Assembly (NCBI RefSeq): GCF_025965585.1
Contig: NZ_JAOPWR010000408.1
Coordinates: 1 to 54,987 of the forward strand
Length of the DNA stretch: 54,987 nt
Direction: 5' to 3'
From: Pseudonocardia sp.
Lineage (GTDB): Bacteria > Actinomycetota > Actinomycetes > Mycobacteriales > Pseudonocardiaceae
A program made the position numbers and the translations under genes. This document shows, piece by piece, positions 16,375 to 24,553 of the stretch. The notes under the pieces are model-generated. The model ran no database searches, had not been told where the DNA came from, and was given only the letters and a program-made list of their open reading frames with translations. The number at the start of each line of letters is the position of its first letter. Position 1 is the stretch's first letter.

Positions 16375-18314
16375 CAGCGGGCCTGCTCGTCGGAGGAGGA
16401 CGCCGCGGACGCCGCCGCGGACGGGACGAGAGCGCCGGGCAACGCCGACGCCCACTCCGTGACACGCCGGGCCACGTCCTGGGCGGTGAGCCCGGCCTTG
16501 GCGAGCACGTCGCCGCGGCTGCCGTGGTCGAGGAACTCCTGTGGGATCGACAGGTCGCGCAGCGGCACGTCGCACTCGGCGGCACGCAGCACGTCCGACA
16601 GCGCCGAGCCGAACCCGCCGTGCCTACCGCTGTCGCTGACAGTGACGACGAGCCGGTGCGCCCTCGCCATGCCGACGAGCGCGCCGGGCACCGGGAGCAC
16701 CCAGCGGGGGTCGACGACGGTGACCGGTACGCCCTGCTGGGCGAGCTTCAGCGCGGCCGCCACCCCGAGCTCGCCGAAGACCCCGGCACAGACCATGAGC
16801 ACCGACGACTCCTCGCCGGGCGGCGGCTCGTGCAGGACGTCCACCCCGTCGACGCGACGCAGCGCGGGCACGGATTCGATCACCGATCCCTTGGGGAACC
16901 GGAGAGCGGTGGGCCCGTCGTCGACGGCGACGGCTTCGGCGAGCTCCTCACGGAGCGTGGCGGCGTCGCGCGGAGCGGCCACGCGCATGCCGGGCACGAC
17001 CCCGAGGAGGGACAGGTCCCACATGCCGTTGTGCGACGGCCCGTCGCTACCGGTGACGCCAGCGCGGTCGAGCACGAGCGTGACCGCCTGGCGGTGCATC
17101 GCGACGTCCATCAGCAGCTGGTCGAACGCGCGGTTGAGGAACGTGGAGTACAGCGCGACAACGGGGTGCAGCCCACCCCGGGCGAGCCCGGCCGCGGAGG
17201 TGAGGGCGTGCTGTTCGGCGATGCCGACGTCGATGCAGCGCTCGGGGTAGGCCTCGGCGAACGGCACGAGCCCGGTGGGGCCGAGCATCGCCGCGGTGAT
17301 CGCGACGACGTCGTCCCGGCTCGCGCCGATCTTCACGATCTCCTCGGCGAAGACGCTGGTCCACCCGGTCGACGGCGGCCCGGTGGGGAGACCGGTCTCG
17401 GGGTCGAACGCGGCCGGGCTGTGCATCTGCTCGGCCTCGTCGTTCTCGGCGGGCGGATAGCCGTTGCCCTTGCGGGTGACGGCGTGCACGATCACCGGCC
17501 CGCCGAAGTGCCGTGCCCGGCGCAGGGCGGACTCCATGGCGCCGATGTCGTGGCCGTCGACGGGCCCGAAGTACTTGAGGCCGAGATCGGAGAACAGCTC
17601 CTGCGGACTCAGGGCGTCCTTGACGCCGGCCTTGAGCGCGTGCAGGCCCGCGTAGAGCGTGGAACCGACAACAGGCGTGCGGGCCAGGGCGTTCTTGCCG
17701 GCCTCGAGCATGCGCTCGTAGCCGGGCTGCAGCCGCAGCGACGCGAGCCGGTCGGCGAGGCCGCCGATGGTCGGGGCGTAGGAGCGCCCGTTGTCGTTGA
17801 CGACGATCACGACGTTGCGGTCAGGGCACGCGGCGATGTTGTTGAGCGCCTCCCAGGCCATGCCGCCGGTGAGCGCGCCGTCACCGATCACGGCGATGAC
17901 GTGCCGCTGCTGGCCGGTGAGGGAGTAGGCGTGCGCGATGCCGTCGGCCCAGGACAGCGACGTGGACGCGTGGCTGTTCTCGACGTGGTCGTGGTCGCTC
18001 TCGGCGCGGTTCGGGTACCCGGAGAGCCCGCCGGTCTTCTTGAGCATGTCCCAGCCGTCCTGACGGCCGGTGAGCAGCTTGTGGACGTAGGCCTGGTGGC
18101 CGGTGTCCCAGATGAGCGTGTCGCGCGGCGAGTCGAACACGCGGTGCAGCGCGATGGTCAGCTCGACGACGCCGAGGTTGGGCCCGAGGTGACCGCCGGT
18201 GCGCGACACCGTGTTCACCAGTTCCTTGCGGATCTCCGCGGCCAGCGCGACGAGCTGGTCGTTCTCGAGCCGCTTCAGGTCGGCCGGGCCCCGGACGGAC
18301 CGCAGGACACTCAT
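16374..18314 (-). CDS. dxs: 1-deoxy-D-xylulose-5-phosphate synthase
   Basis: 646 residues, full length. This thiamine-diphosphate enzyme condenses pyruvate and glyceraldehyde 3-phosphate in the first step of the MEP isoprenoid pathway. HKLLTGR near residue 78, the ThDP/Mg motif GDGALTGG (near 145) with downstream NDNGRSYAP, the catalytic Glu in DVGIAEQHA (near 365), [15 protein letters not shown] (near 425) and the C-terminal [14 protein letters not shown] are visible. ATG at 18314 has GAGGAG four bases upstream, and TAAGCT about 35 bases upstream could be a -10 box. The TCS genes behind it are unusual partners. Confidence 0.97.
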   Translation of the reverse strand: MSVLRSVRGPADLKRLENDQLVALAAEIRKELVNTVSRTGGHLGPNLGVVELTIALHRVFDSPRDTLIWDTGHQAYVHKLLTGRQDGWDMLKKTGGLSGYPNRAESDHDHVENSHASTSLSWADGIAHAYSLTGQQRHVIAVIGDGALTGGMAWEALNNIAACPDRNVVIVVNDNGRSYAPTIGGLADRLASLRLQPGYERMLEAGKNALARTPVVGSTLYAGLHALKAGVKDALSPQELFSDLGLKYFGPVDGHDIGAMESALRRARHFGGPVIVHAVTRKGNGYPPAENDEAEQMHSPAAFDPETGLPTGPPSTGWTSVFAEEIVKIGASRDDVVAITAAMLGPTGLVPFAEAYPERCIDVGIAEQHALTSAAGLARGGLHPVVALYSTFLNRAFDQLLMDVAMHRQAVTLVLDRAGVTGSDGPSHNGMWDLSLLGVVPGMRVAAPRDAATLREELAEAVAVDDGPTALRFPKGSVIESVPALRRVDGVDVLHEPPPGEESSVLMVCAGVFGELGVAAALKLAQQGVPVTVVDPRWVLPVPGALVGMARAHRLVVTVSDSGRHGGFGSALSDVLRAAECDVPLRDLSIPQEFLDHGSRGDVLAKAGLTAQDVARRVTEWASALPGALVPSAAASAASSSDEQAR

Positions 18315-18386
18315 CGCACTCCTCGCAGTTGCCGGATCACCGGGTCAGCTTACGGAAAGGGTGCTCGCTCGGCCCGGCCCCGCGTG

Positions 18387-19760
18387 TCACCGAGCAGTAC
18401 GGACGCTCTCCGTGTCGCCACGGCGGGGTGACGGGATCTCGGCAGGCCCGGCGATGCGGACCAGGTTGCGGCCGCTGCGCTTGGCCGCATAGAGCGACGC
18501 GTCGGCCGCCTTGAGCACCTGTTCCAGGGTGGCGCCGTCGGCCGGGACGCACGCGCCGCCGACCGAGATCGACAGCCCGGTGATCGTCACGAGGCCCTCG
18601 GTGGTCTCCACCGGCACGTCCAGCTGTGACACGCGTCGCCGCAGGCGCTCGGCCACCGCGTGGAGCTCGTCGCGGGCGCCCGCACCGGGCGGCAGGTCGG
18701 GCAGCAGCACCACGAACTCCTCGCCGCCGAACCGGCCGACGAGGTCGTGCTCGCGCACCCCCGCCTGCAGCTCGGCGGCCACGGCGGCGAGCACGTCGTC
18801 GCCCGCGAGGTGGCCGTGGACGTCGTTGACGGTCTTGAAGTGGTCGAGGTCGAGGATCATCACGGCGGCGCCCGAGCCCACGCGCTGCGCCCGGCGCACT
18901 GTCCGTGCGGCCTGCGTCTGCCAGGCGGCGGCGTTGAGCAGGCCGGTCTTGCCGTCGGTGCTCGCCACCTCCTCGAGCTGGCGGACGAGCACGGCTCGGT
19001 GCAGGACGAGGATCGGCGGCAGCGCGAGTGCCACCAGGCCGGGGGCGGCACCGAGCGCGACGGCGGCCAGCGCCCCCATGCAGAGCGTGGCGACCTCGAG
19101 CGCGTTGTCGTCCCAGCGGCCGAACAGGTCGCGGGCGGTCGACCCGGCCCCGCTCAGCGCGATGGCGGCCGCGACGAGCACGGTGTTCACCGCGACGTAG
19201 GCGAGCACGGCCGCGACGATGCCCACGACCCCAGCGACATCCGAGGGCCCCGAGGGCAGACCGCCCGCCTGCCGCACCACCGTGTGCGCGGCTGTGGCGG
19301 CGAGCACGACGGTTGCGGTCGTGTAGACGTGGCGGTACAGCGGCACGTCGGCGGGCCGCCAGACCCGCTGCCAGAGGTGGGCGTAGACGGCCACCACCAC
19401 GGCCGCGGCCAGCAGCGGCGGCAGCAGCAGGGCGGCGGCGAACGTCCACACGGAGCTCAGGTCGAAGTACGACGTCTGGGCGGTGCGGCGGCGGATGCGC
19501 TCGATGCCGGTGGCGAGCTCGGTGTGCACCACGGAGAGCACCGCGAGGAACGCCCCGAGCAGCATGTCCGGCAGCCGCGGGGCCGACGTCACGGTGGACG
19601 CGACGATGCCGACGGCGGCGACCTCCACGACCACGACGCCCACCAGCGCGGGCACCGGCAGCGTGCGCAGCGAGCCGCGGGCGGACGAGACGATGCCGTC
19701 CGGTCCGGCGGGGACGGGCAGGGCCGAAACATCCACGATCGCGGCCCCCTCCCCTGACAC
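18387..19760 (-). CDS. Membrane diguanylate cyclase (GGDEF domain)
   Basis: 457 residues. About six membrane helices in residues 35-265 are followed by a GGDEF domain from about residue 285 (STDGKTGLLN, DLDHFKTVND). The active-site loop is RFGGEEF and the product-inhibition site RxxD (REHD) lies five residues before it, so c-di-GMP synthesis with feedback control is expected. No known sensor domain is seen in the membrane part. GTG at 19736, after a GGGGAGGGGG run, is a credible alternative start. It is a paralogue of the next gene; the tandem arrangement suggests an old duplication. Confidence 0.9.
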   Translation of the reverse strand: MSGEGAAIVDVSALPVPAGPDGIVSSARGSLRTLPVPALVGVVVVEVAAVGIVASTVTSAPRLPDMLLGAFLAVLSVVHTELATGIERIRRRTAQTSYFDLSSVWTFAAALLLPPLLAAAVVVAVYAHLWQRVWRPADVPLYRHVYTTATVVLAATAAHTVVRQAGGLPSGPSDVAGVVGIVAAVLAYVAVNTVLVAAAIALSGAGSTARDLFGRWDDNALEVATLCMGALAAVALGAAPGLVALALPPILVLHRAVLVRQLEEVASTDGKTGLLNAAAWQTQAARTVRRAQRVGSGAAVMILDLDHFKTVNDVHGHLAGDDVLAAVAAELQAGVREHDLVGRFGGEEFVVLLPDLPPGAGARDELHAVAERLRRRVSQLDVPVETTEGLVTITGLSISVGGACVPADGATLEQVLKAADASLYAAKRSGRNLVRIAGPAEIPSPRRGDTESVRTAR

Positions 19761-19850
19761 GACTGTGTCCCCGAGCGAGGCTAGTGAGGCCGGGACGGCG
19801 TGTCAGGGGGGCGGAGGTCCCTCATCGGGGTGGACTCGGCGGCCGGTCGC

Positions 19851-21212
19851 TCACTGTGCGTCAACGGCGGGAAGCGGGATCTCGCCGTCCAGCGGCGCCG
19901 GGAGATCGGCGGGCGCCGGCCCCATCCGCACGGCGTTGCGCCCGGCACGCTTCGCGGCGTACAGCGCCGTGTCGGCGATCTGCAGCAGCGAGCGCAGCTC
20001 ACCCCCGGCCCCGGGCTGCACGGCGACGCCCACCGAGACGCTCAGGCCCGCGATGGTCAGCGGGCCGTCCGGCGTCGGGAGCTCCACGCGCAGCGCGGCG
20101 ACGCGGCGACGGATCCGGTCGGCGACGGCCTCCAGGTCGGCCGCACAGCCACCCTGCAGGCCCGCGAGGAGGACCACGAACTCCTCACCCCCGAAACGGC
20201 CGACGAGGTCACGGTCGCGCACCTCGGAACGCAACGCGTCCGCGACCGCCGCGAGCACCTGATCCCCCGCGAGATGACCATGGGTGTCGTTGACGACCTT
20301 GAAATGGTCCAGATCGAGCACCAACACAGCCCGCGGACCCTCACCCCGCACCACCCGCTGCAGCGCCCGCTCCGCCTTCGTATGCCAGGCCGCAGCGTTC
20401 AGCAGACCCGTCTTACCGTCGATCGACGCCGCCTCCTGCAGATGGCGCACCAGCACCGCCCGGTGCAGGACGAGCAGCGGCGGCAGCACCAGCAGCACCA
20501 GCCACGGGTTCACCAGCACCACGAGCCCCGTGAGGCCTCCGAGGCTCAGCGCGGCGAGCTCCAGGAGGTTCTCGTCCCACTCGCCGAGCAGGTCGCCGGG
20601 GGTGCCGCCGCCCGTGCTCACCGCGATGGCCCCCGCCACGAGGGCACTGTTCACGGTGATGAAGACCAGGATCGCGACGACGATGGCGATCAGCTCGACA
20701 CCTCGCACGGGCAGCGCCCCGACCACGGTCTCGACCTGCGTCATCACCGACGAGGCGGCGAGGCAGGACAGGGTGATCGTCGCGGTGCTGAACAGCTGCC
20801 GGTGCAGGGGCGCCCGGGTGCGGGCCGAGCGCAACCACAGGTAGCTGTGCACCAGCAACGCCACGAGCGCGGCGTAGCCGGCCGGCAGGACCACCACGGC
20901 AGCGAAGATCCACACCGAGGTCAGGTCGACGTGCAGGTTGCCGGTGATGCGCCACCGGACGCGTTCGACGTCCCTGGCCAGCTCCGTGTGGACGATGCCG
21001 AGGACCGAAAGGACCACCGCGTAGGTGAGCTCGCTGTCCGTGAGCACCGGCCGCGCGATCAGGCCCAGCGTCACGAGGAGCACCATCGTCAGCTCGACGA
21101 CCACCACGGACCCGAGCAGGCGGCCGGGCATCTGCCAGACCGGCCACGCCGCCACAGCGGACCGCGGCGACCACCGGCCGCGCTCGCGTCCGTCCACTGT
21201 GTCGATCGTCAT
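19851..21212 (-). CDS. Membrane diguanylate cyclase (GGDEF domain), paralogue
   Basis: 453 residues with the same layout as its neighbour: about six N-terminal membrane helices, then SIDGKTGLLNAAAWHTKAERAL near residue 265, LDLDHFKVVND, RFGGEEF and an intact RxxD inhibition site (RDRD). Expected activity: c-di-GMP synthesis from two GTP at the membrane. The N-terminal halves of the pair are similar in layout but differ in sequence, so they may sense different things. A 75-base subset of this gene, with two clean in-frame gaps, is repeated at 21958-22049. The region upstream (21213-22113) is scrambled. Confidence 0.9.
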   Translation of the reverse strand: MTIDTVDGRERGRWSPRSAVAAWPVWQMPGRLLGSVVVVELTMVLLVTLGLIARPVLTDSELTYAVVLSVLGIVHTELARDVERVRWRITGNLHVDLTSVWIFAAVVVLPAGYAALVALLVHSYLWLRSARTRAPLHRQLFSTATITLSCLAASSVMTQVETVVGALPVRGVELIAIVVAILVFITVNSALVAGAIAVSTGGGTPGDLLGEWDENLLELAALSLGGLTGLVVLVNPWLVLLVLPPLLVLHRAVLVRHLQEAASIDGKTGLLNAAAWHTKAERALQRVVRGEGPRAVLVLDLDHFKVVNDTHGHLAGDQVLAAVADALRSEVRDRDLVGRFGGEEFVVLLAGLQGGCAADLEAVADRIRRRVAALRVELPTPDGPLTIAGLSVSVGVAVQPGAGGELRSLLQIADTALYAAKRAGRNAVRMGPAPADLPAPLDGEIPLPAVDAQ

Positions 21213-21453
21213 TCATACTCTCGTCATAGGCGCCGCTACTCCGTGTGGAGCCTAGTGGCCATCCCGGAGCACTGCCACCCGTTCGGGCGGCGAGATCGGA
21301 CACTTCGGGTGCCGACGGCACGCTGACCCGTCGCCCGCTCCAGCGTGCGACAGAGCTGGAGGTCCCGCGCGGAGCTCGCCCGGTCCGCACCTCCTTGACC
21401 CGGGCCCGGCGATCCGTGGTCACCCGGCCTCCGACGCAGAGAGAGGACCACCC
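21213..21453. other. Upstream part of scrambled intergenic region
   Basis: No supported gene in these 241 bases. A TTGACC near 21397 could be a -35 element for the plus-strand micro-ORFs, but no convincing -10 box follows. Confidence 0.4.
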
Positions 21454-21477
21454 GTGCGCGGCAAGAACTGGACCTGA
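21454..21477 (+). CDS. Micro-ORF 1, seven residues (M-R-G-K-N-W-T)
   Basis: GTG-CGC-GGC-AAG-AAC-TGG-ACC-TGA with GAGAGG seven bases upstream, an ideal ribosome binding site. A second, identical ORF lies 62 bases downstream with its own site. Exact identity spans 26 bases (21453-21478 and 21515-21540), slightly more than the ORF, while the flanks differ. No known leader peptide or RiPP precursor is recognised. It could be a signalling or precursor peptide, a translated regulatory leader, or a chance frame in a short DNA duplication. Confidence 0.4.
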   Translation: MRGKNWT

Positions 21478-21515
21478 CCGGCCAGCCCATCCCCAGCCCC
21501 CGGAAGGAGAACGAC

Positions 21516-21539
21516 GTGCGCGGCAAGAACTGGACCTGA
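21516..21539 (+). CDS. Micro-ORF 2, identical seven residues
   Basis: Same codons as the first micro-ORF, with AAGGAG six bases upstream of its GTG. The ribosome binding site differs in sequence from that of copy 1 but is equally good, so translation competence is conserved where the DNA is not. No modifying enzyme, transporter or receptor gene lies directly beside it on the same strand. Confidence 0.4.
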   Translation: MRGKNWT

Positions 21540-21557
21540 CGGGGTGGACCCGGTCAG

Positions 21558-21775
21558 GGGTGCACGGGCGACATCCCGCCCGCCCGCTCGGCCGCACGGT
21601 CCCGACCCTGCGCACGGCGCCACGCCACCACCCCCACGGCGGCGAGCACGACGCCGGCACACACCCGCCGTCGCGACGCGACAGACGGGCTGCTCCACGC
21701 GCCGGCGGCACAGCGCCGGCGGTTACGGCGACACCACGTCCGGCGACGCCGGACGCGGCCACGCCGACCGCCTGA
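21558..21775 (-). pseudogene. Decayed copy of the 3' end of the MFS gene
   Basis: The minus strand encodes, across a frameshift, pieces resembling the C-terminus of the MFS protein at 22114-23367. One frame reads AVGVAASGVAGRGVAV against AIGVVASGIVAGQGIAV. The next frame reads AGVVLAAVGVVAWRRA against SGMVLAAAGAMAWYRA. Intervening residues do not match and no start exists. It is a relic of a second MFS gene or of a partial duplication. Confidence 0.6.
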
Positions 21776-21957
21776 CCGAGAAGGGCATCGGGCGCGGACG
21801 AGGCCGGAGCGATCCGGACCGGCGGGAACGCCGGGCGCGGGAACGCCCGTGGTCCGGCCCGCCGACCCGGGCTCAAGCGGGCGAACCATGGGGGTGGAAA
21901 GTGACGATCAGTCGGTCGCCGTCGACGAACCCTCGCCGACGTCCCCGTGGCACCGGA
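21776..21957. other. Scrambled intergenic DNA between two relics
   Basis: No supported gene. A repeated GCGGGAACGCC lies between the GGACC and GGTCC arms of an imperfect inverted repeat (about 21817-21856). Confidence 0.35.
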
Positions 21958-22049
21958 ACCATGTCGTTGACGACCTTGAAATGGTCCACAGCCCGCGGAC
22001 CCTCACCCCGCACCACCCGCTCCGCCTTCGTATGCCGGACCGCACCGTT
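21958..22049 (-). pseudogene. Mosaic fragment of the neighbouring GGDEF gene
   Basis: Three blocks (26, 32 and 17 bases) are identical to 20284-20392 of the GGDEF gene at 19851-21212, joined where 15 and 12 bases are missing. The minus frame still reads HTKAER-VVRGEGPRAV-DHFKVVND. The 12-base gap lies between CCCGCT direct repeats, as expected for slippage deletion. Flanking DNA does not match. It is too short to encode a cyclase. Confidence 0.8.
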
Positions 22050-22113
22050 CGGTTCCCACATGCACGGAAACCGCACGCCCGGGGAGCACCGGACCGCAGC
22101 GGGCCTCCTCGTA

Positions 22114-23367
22114 TCAGCCGTTCCGGGGTGCCAGCAGCACCTCGGACGGCCGCCCCCGGCGCTCCGAGCCGGCGCGGTACCACGCCATCGCGCCGGCGGC
22201 GGCGAGCACCATGCCGGAGGCCGCGCATACGGTGATGGCGGTCGACGGGCTCCACAGGTCGGCCAGCAGTCCGCCGACCAACACCGCGATCCCCTGCCCC
22301 GCCACGATCCCGGAGGCGACCACGCCGATGGCAGCCCCGCGAGACTCGTCGGGGGTCGTCCGCACGAAGGACGCCTGCGCCTGCATCAGGTAGGCCGTGG
22401 AGAGCAGGCCCGCGAGGCTCCACAGCACCACCGTCACCAGCACGCCGGGGCGTAGGCCGACGAACAGCAGCGGCACCCCGGCCAGCACCGCGATCACGCC
22501 GATGAGCCCGGGCCGCCGATCGGGCGGGACGAACCGCACGAACAGCCATGCGCCCAGCACGCTGCCCAGCGGATCGGCGGCCATCAGCAGCCCGACGAGG
22601 GAATCGTCCATACCCAGTTCGGCCGCATACGGGACGGCCAGCGCCTCGGGCACGACGTAGCAACCGATCATCCAGACCAGTGCGACGAGCGCCCGGCGCC
22701 GAGGGTCCGTCGCGATCTCGACGATGCCCGTCACCATGTCCCGCCAGTGACCCCCGCCCTCGCCGGCCGCGACGGACGGGCGCGGCCGGGCGGTCAGCCC
22801 GAACCGGATCACCAGCCCGGACACGAGGAAGGTGGCGGCGTCGAGCAGCAGCGCGGTTCCCGGGTTCAGAGCGGCGACGAGCAGACCGCCGGTGGCGAAA
22901 CCGACGAGCTGCGCGGTCTGGCTCGACATCTGCGCGACGGCCAGGCCGCGCTCGTAGAGGTCGCCGGGCAGCAGGTCCGGCAGCAGGGCCCCCCGGGCGG
23001 CGGTGTGCGGCGCGGCCAGCAGCGCCACGACCACCAGCAGCACCAGCAGCACCGGCAGGGGGACGCCGGGGATCGCCATCACCACGAGCGGGACGGCGCG
23101 CAGCAGGTCACAGGCGAGCATGACCTCCCGCCTGCGGAAGCGGTCGGCGATGCCCGAGAGCAGCAACCCGCCGAAGATCGCGGGCAGGAAGCTCAGCGCG
23201 TACGTGCCCGCCGCCCACGCCGCCGAGCCGGTGCGGTCGAACACCAGCACCGCCAGCGCGACCCTGGCCAGCTGGTCACCCATGATCGAGAGGAGGTCCG
23301 CGGCCCAGATCGCGCGGTACTCCGGCGTACGGAAGACACGTGACAGCCCACCGTCGTCCGTCGTCAT
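22114..23367 (-). CDS. MFS transporter, EntS-like exporter family
   Basis: 417 residues with about twelve membrane helices. The N-terminal segment FRTPEYRAIWAADLLSIMGDQ is typical of the enterobactin-exporter-like MFS group. The loop 2-3 basic motif is ADRFRRREVM (near residue 70), and cytoplasmic ATDPRRRALVALVW marks the middle of the protein. It is likely a proton-driven exporter of a small molecule; the substrate is unknown. ATG at 23367 is preceded by GGGGGGA seven bases upstream. A near-perfect dyad lies just upstream, so repression by an unlinked regulator is likely. A decayed second copy of its 3' end lies at 21558-21775. Confidence 0.88.
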   Translation of the reverse strand: MTTDDGGLSRVFRTPEYRAIWAADLLSIMGDQLARVALAVLVFDRTGSAAWAAGTYALSFLPAIFGGLLLSGIADRFRRREVMLACDLLRAVPLVVMAIPGVPLPVLLVLLVVVALLAAPHTAARGALLPDLLPGDLYERGLAVAQMSSQTAQLVGFATGGLLVAALNPGTALLLDAATFLVSGLVIRFGLTARPRPSVAAGEGGGHWRDMVTGIVEIATDPRRRALVALVWMIGCYVVPEALAVPYAAELGMDDSLVGLLMAADPLGSVLGAWLFVRFVPPDRRPGLIGVIAVLAGVPLLFVGLRPGVLVTVVLWSLAGLLSTAYLMQAQASFVRTTPDESRGAAIGVVASGIVAGQGIAVLVGGLLADLWSPSTAITVCAASGMVLAAAGAMAWYRAGSERRGRPSEVLLAPRNG

Positions 23368-23380
23368 CCGGCCGTTCCCC

Positions 23381-23404
23381 CCTACCCGGTCGACCGAGGG
23401 TAGG
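23381..23404. promoter_or_regulatory. Operator-like dyad upstream of the MFS gene
   Basis: CCTACCC and GGGTAGG are exact inverted arms separated by ten bases, and the spacer itself contains the palindrome GGTCGACC. It lies 14 bases upstream of the start codon. This size and position fit a repressor operator. No TetR/MarR-type gene adjoins it. Confidence 0.55.
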
Positions 23405-23488
23405 CATACGTGCGCCGCGCGTCACCCGGACCTCACCTCGACCGCCCGAACGACGTACGGAGGGGACAATCCGCTTCGGCCGAACGGC

Positions 23489-24100
23489 CTAACCAGCACC
23501 TGCGGTGACGGTCAACAGGTCCGCGACGTGGGCGATCTCGTTGACGGTCCGCACCACGCGCCGGCCGTCGCGACCGGCCAGCACCCTCGTGATGCCGGCG
23601 TAGTCCAGCGGGAACGCGAGCGGCCGGCCGATCCCGAGCAGGTGCGCGAGCCAGGAGTTGACCACGCCGGCGTGCGCGACGACGACCGCCGTGCTGCGGC
23701 CGGGGTGCGCGGCCACGATCCGCTCCAGCGCCGCGTCCACCCGGGCGGTGAACGCCGCAACGTCCACGTACGCGGGTAGCTGCCCGTCGAGCATCCGTTG
23801 CCAGGCGGCCGGGTCGATCCGGGCCATCTCGTGCACGGGGACGTAGTGGGCGGCGTCGGAGTCGTACTCGCGCAGATCCGGGTCGATCACCGGTTCGACC
23901 CCCAGCCCCGCGGCCAGCGGGGCCGCGGTGCCGCGGGCGCGGGCGAGGGGGCTGGCGTAGAGCGCCGCCACGTCCTTCCCCAGCGCGTCGACGAGCCGGT
24001 GGGCCTGCCGCTCCCCCAGCTCGGTGAGCGGCGGGTCGGCCGGGCCGTCGGAGCCCTGGACGAGCGCGGGCAGAGCGTGCCGGACGAGAACGAGCTGCAC
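23489..24100 (-). CDS. Histidine phosphatase family protein
   Basis: 203 residues of the phosphoglycerate-mutase-like superfamily. The N-terminal LVRHALP carries the phosphorylated His of the RHx motif. LTELGERQAHRL and SPLARARGTAAPLA (near residues 27 and 51) follow, and the second active-site His is in VVVAHAGVVN (near 146). The residue after RH is Ala instead of the usual Gly, as in several actinobacterial members. The substrate cannot be inferred. GTG at 24100 is one base from the HIT-gene stop, so the pair is cotranscribed. Confidence 0.88.
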   Translation of the reverse strand: MQLVLVRHALPALVQGSDGPADPPLTELGERQAHRLVDALGKDVAALYASPLARARGTAAPLAAGLGVEPVIDPDLREYDSDAAHYVPVHEMARIDPAAWQRMLDGQLPAYVDVAAFTARVDAALERIVAAHPGRSTAVVVAHAGVVNSWLAHLLGIGRPLAFPLDYAGITRVLAGRDGRRVVRTVNEIAHVADLLTVTAGAG

Positions 24101-24101
24101 G

Positions 24102-24527
24102 TCAGGAGGGGACGGACGCGCCGTGGCCGCCTTCGCGCAGGGCCGTCCGGATGGCGTCGCGGTGCGCGTCCTGTTCCGCTGCGTCGACGCTGGTGGCGGC
24201 GTTGGCGAAGTCGAAGGCGGCCATGTCCCACGCGGGGAAGACGTGCAGGTGCAGGTGCGGCACCTCGAACCCGGCCACCAGCCAGCCGACGCGCGGCGGA
24301 TTCCAGATCGTGCGGACGGCGTCGCCTATGGCGTGCGACACCGCTGTGAGGTGCGCAAGCAGGTCCGGGTCGGCGTCGAGCCACTGGTCGACCTCCACCC
24401 GGGGCACGACCAGCGTGTGGCCCGGCCCGAGCGGGTTGACCGACAGGAAGCCGACGGCGCGCTCGTCCGACCAGACGAAGCGTCCGGGCAGTTCGCCGTC
24501 GATGATCTTGCTGAACACGGTGCTCAT
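24102..24527 (-). CDS. HIT family nucleotide hydrolase/transferase
   Basis: 141 residues. The histidine-triad motif HLHLHVFP lies near residue 96, with the family IIDGELPGRFVWSDERAVGFL start and PLGPGHTLVVPR (near 34). Such proteins hydrolyse or transfer nucleotide monophosphates. Start ATG at 24527, nine bases after a TAGTGT -10 box; a TTG one codon upstream would be six bases away. Either way the mRNA is nearly leaderless. It is divergent from the PPOX gene, with only 26 bases between the starts. Confidence 0.9.
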   Translation of the reverse strand: MSTVFSKIIDGELPGRFVWSDERAVGFLSVNPLGPGHTLVVPRVEVDQWLDADPDLLAHLTAVSHAIGDAVRTIWNPPRVGWLVAGFEVPHLHLHVFPAWDMAAFDFANAATSVDAAEQDAHRDAIRTALREGGHGASVPS

Positions 24528-24536
24528 CAATCCGAG

Positions 24537-24546
24537 ACACTACTGT
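24537..24546. promoter_or_regulatory. Overlapping bidirectional -10 element of the HIT and PPOX genes
   Basis: The ten bases ACACTACTGT hold TACTGT on plus (24541-24546, seven bases before the ATG at 24554) and TAGTGT on minus (24542-24537, nine bases before the ATG at 24527). The boxes share two bases, so polymerase can occupy only one direction at a time. Confidence 0.6.
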
Positions 24547-24553
24547 GCCGATC

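Noticed and set aside
21873..22076. 67-codon ORF containing the GGDEF fragment as a functional small protein
   Set aside because: No convincing ribosome binding site, and only about 25 residues match the cyclase, without its active-site loop. Treated as a relic.
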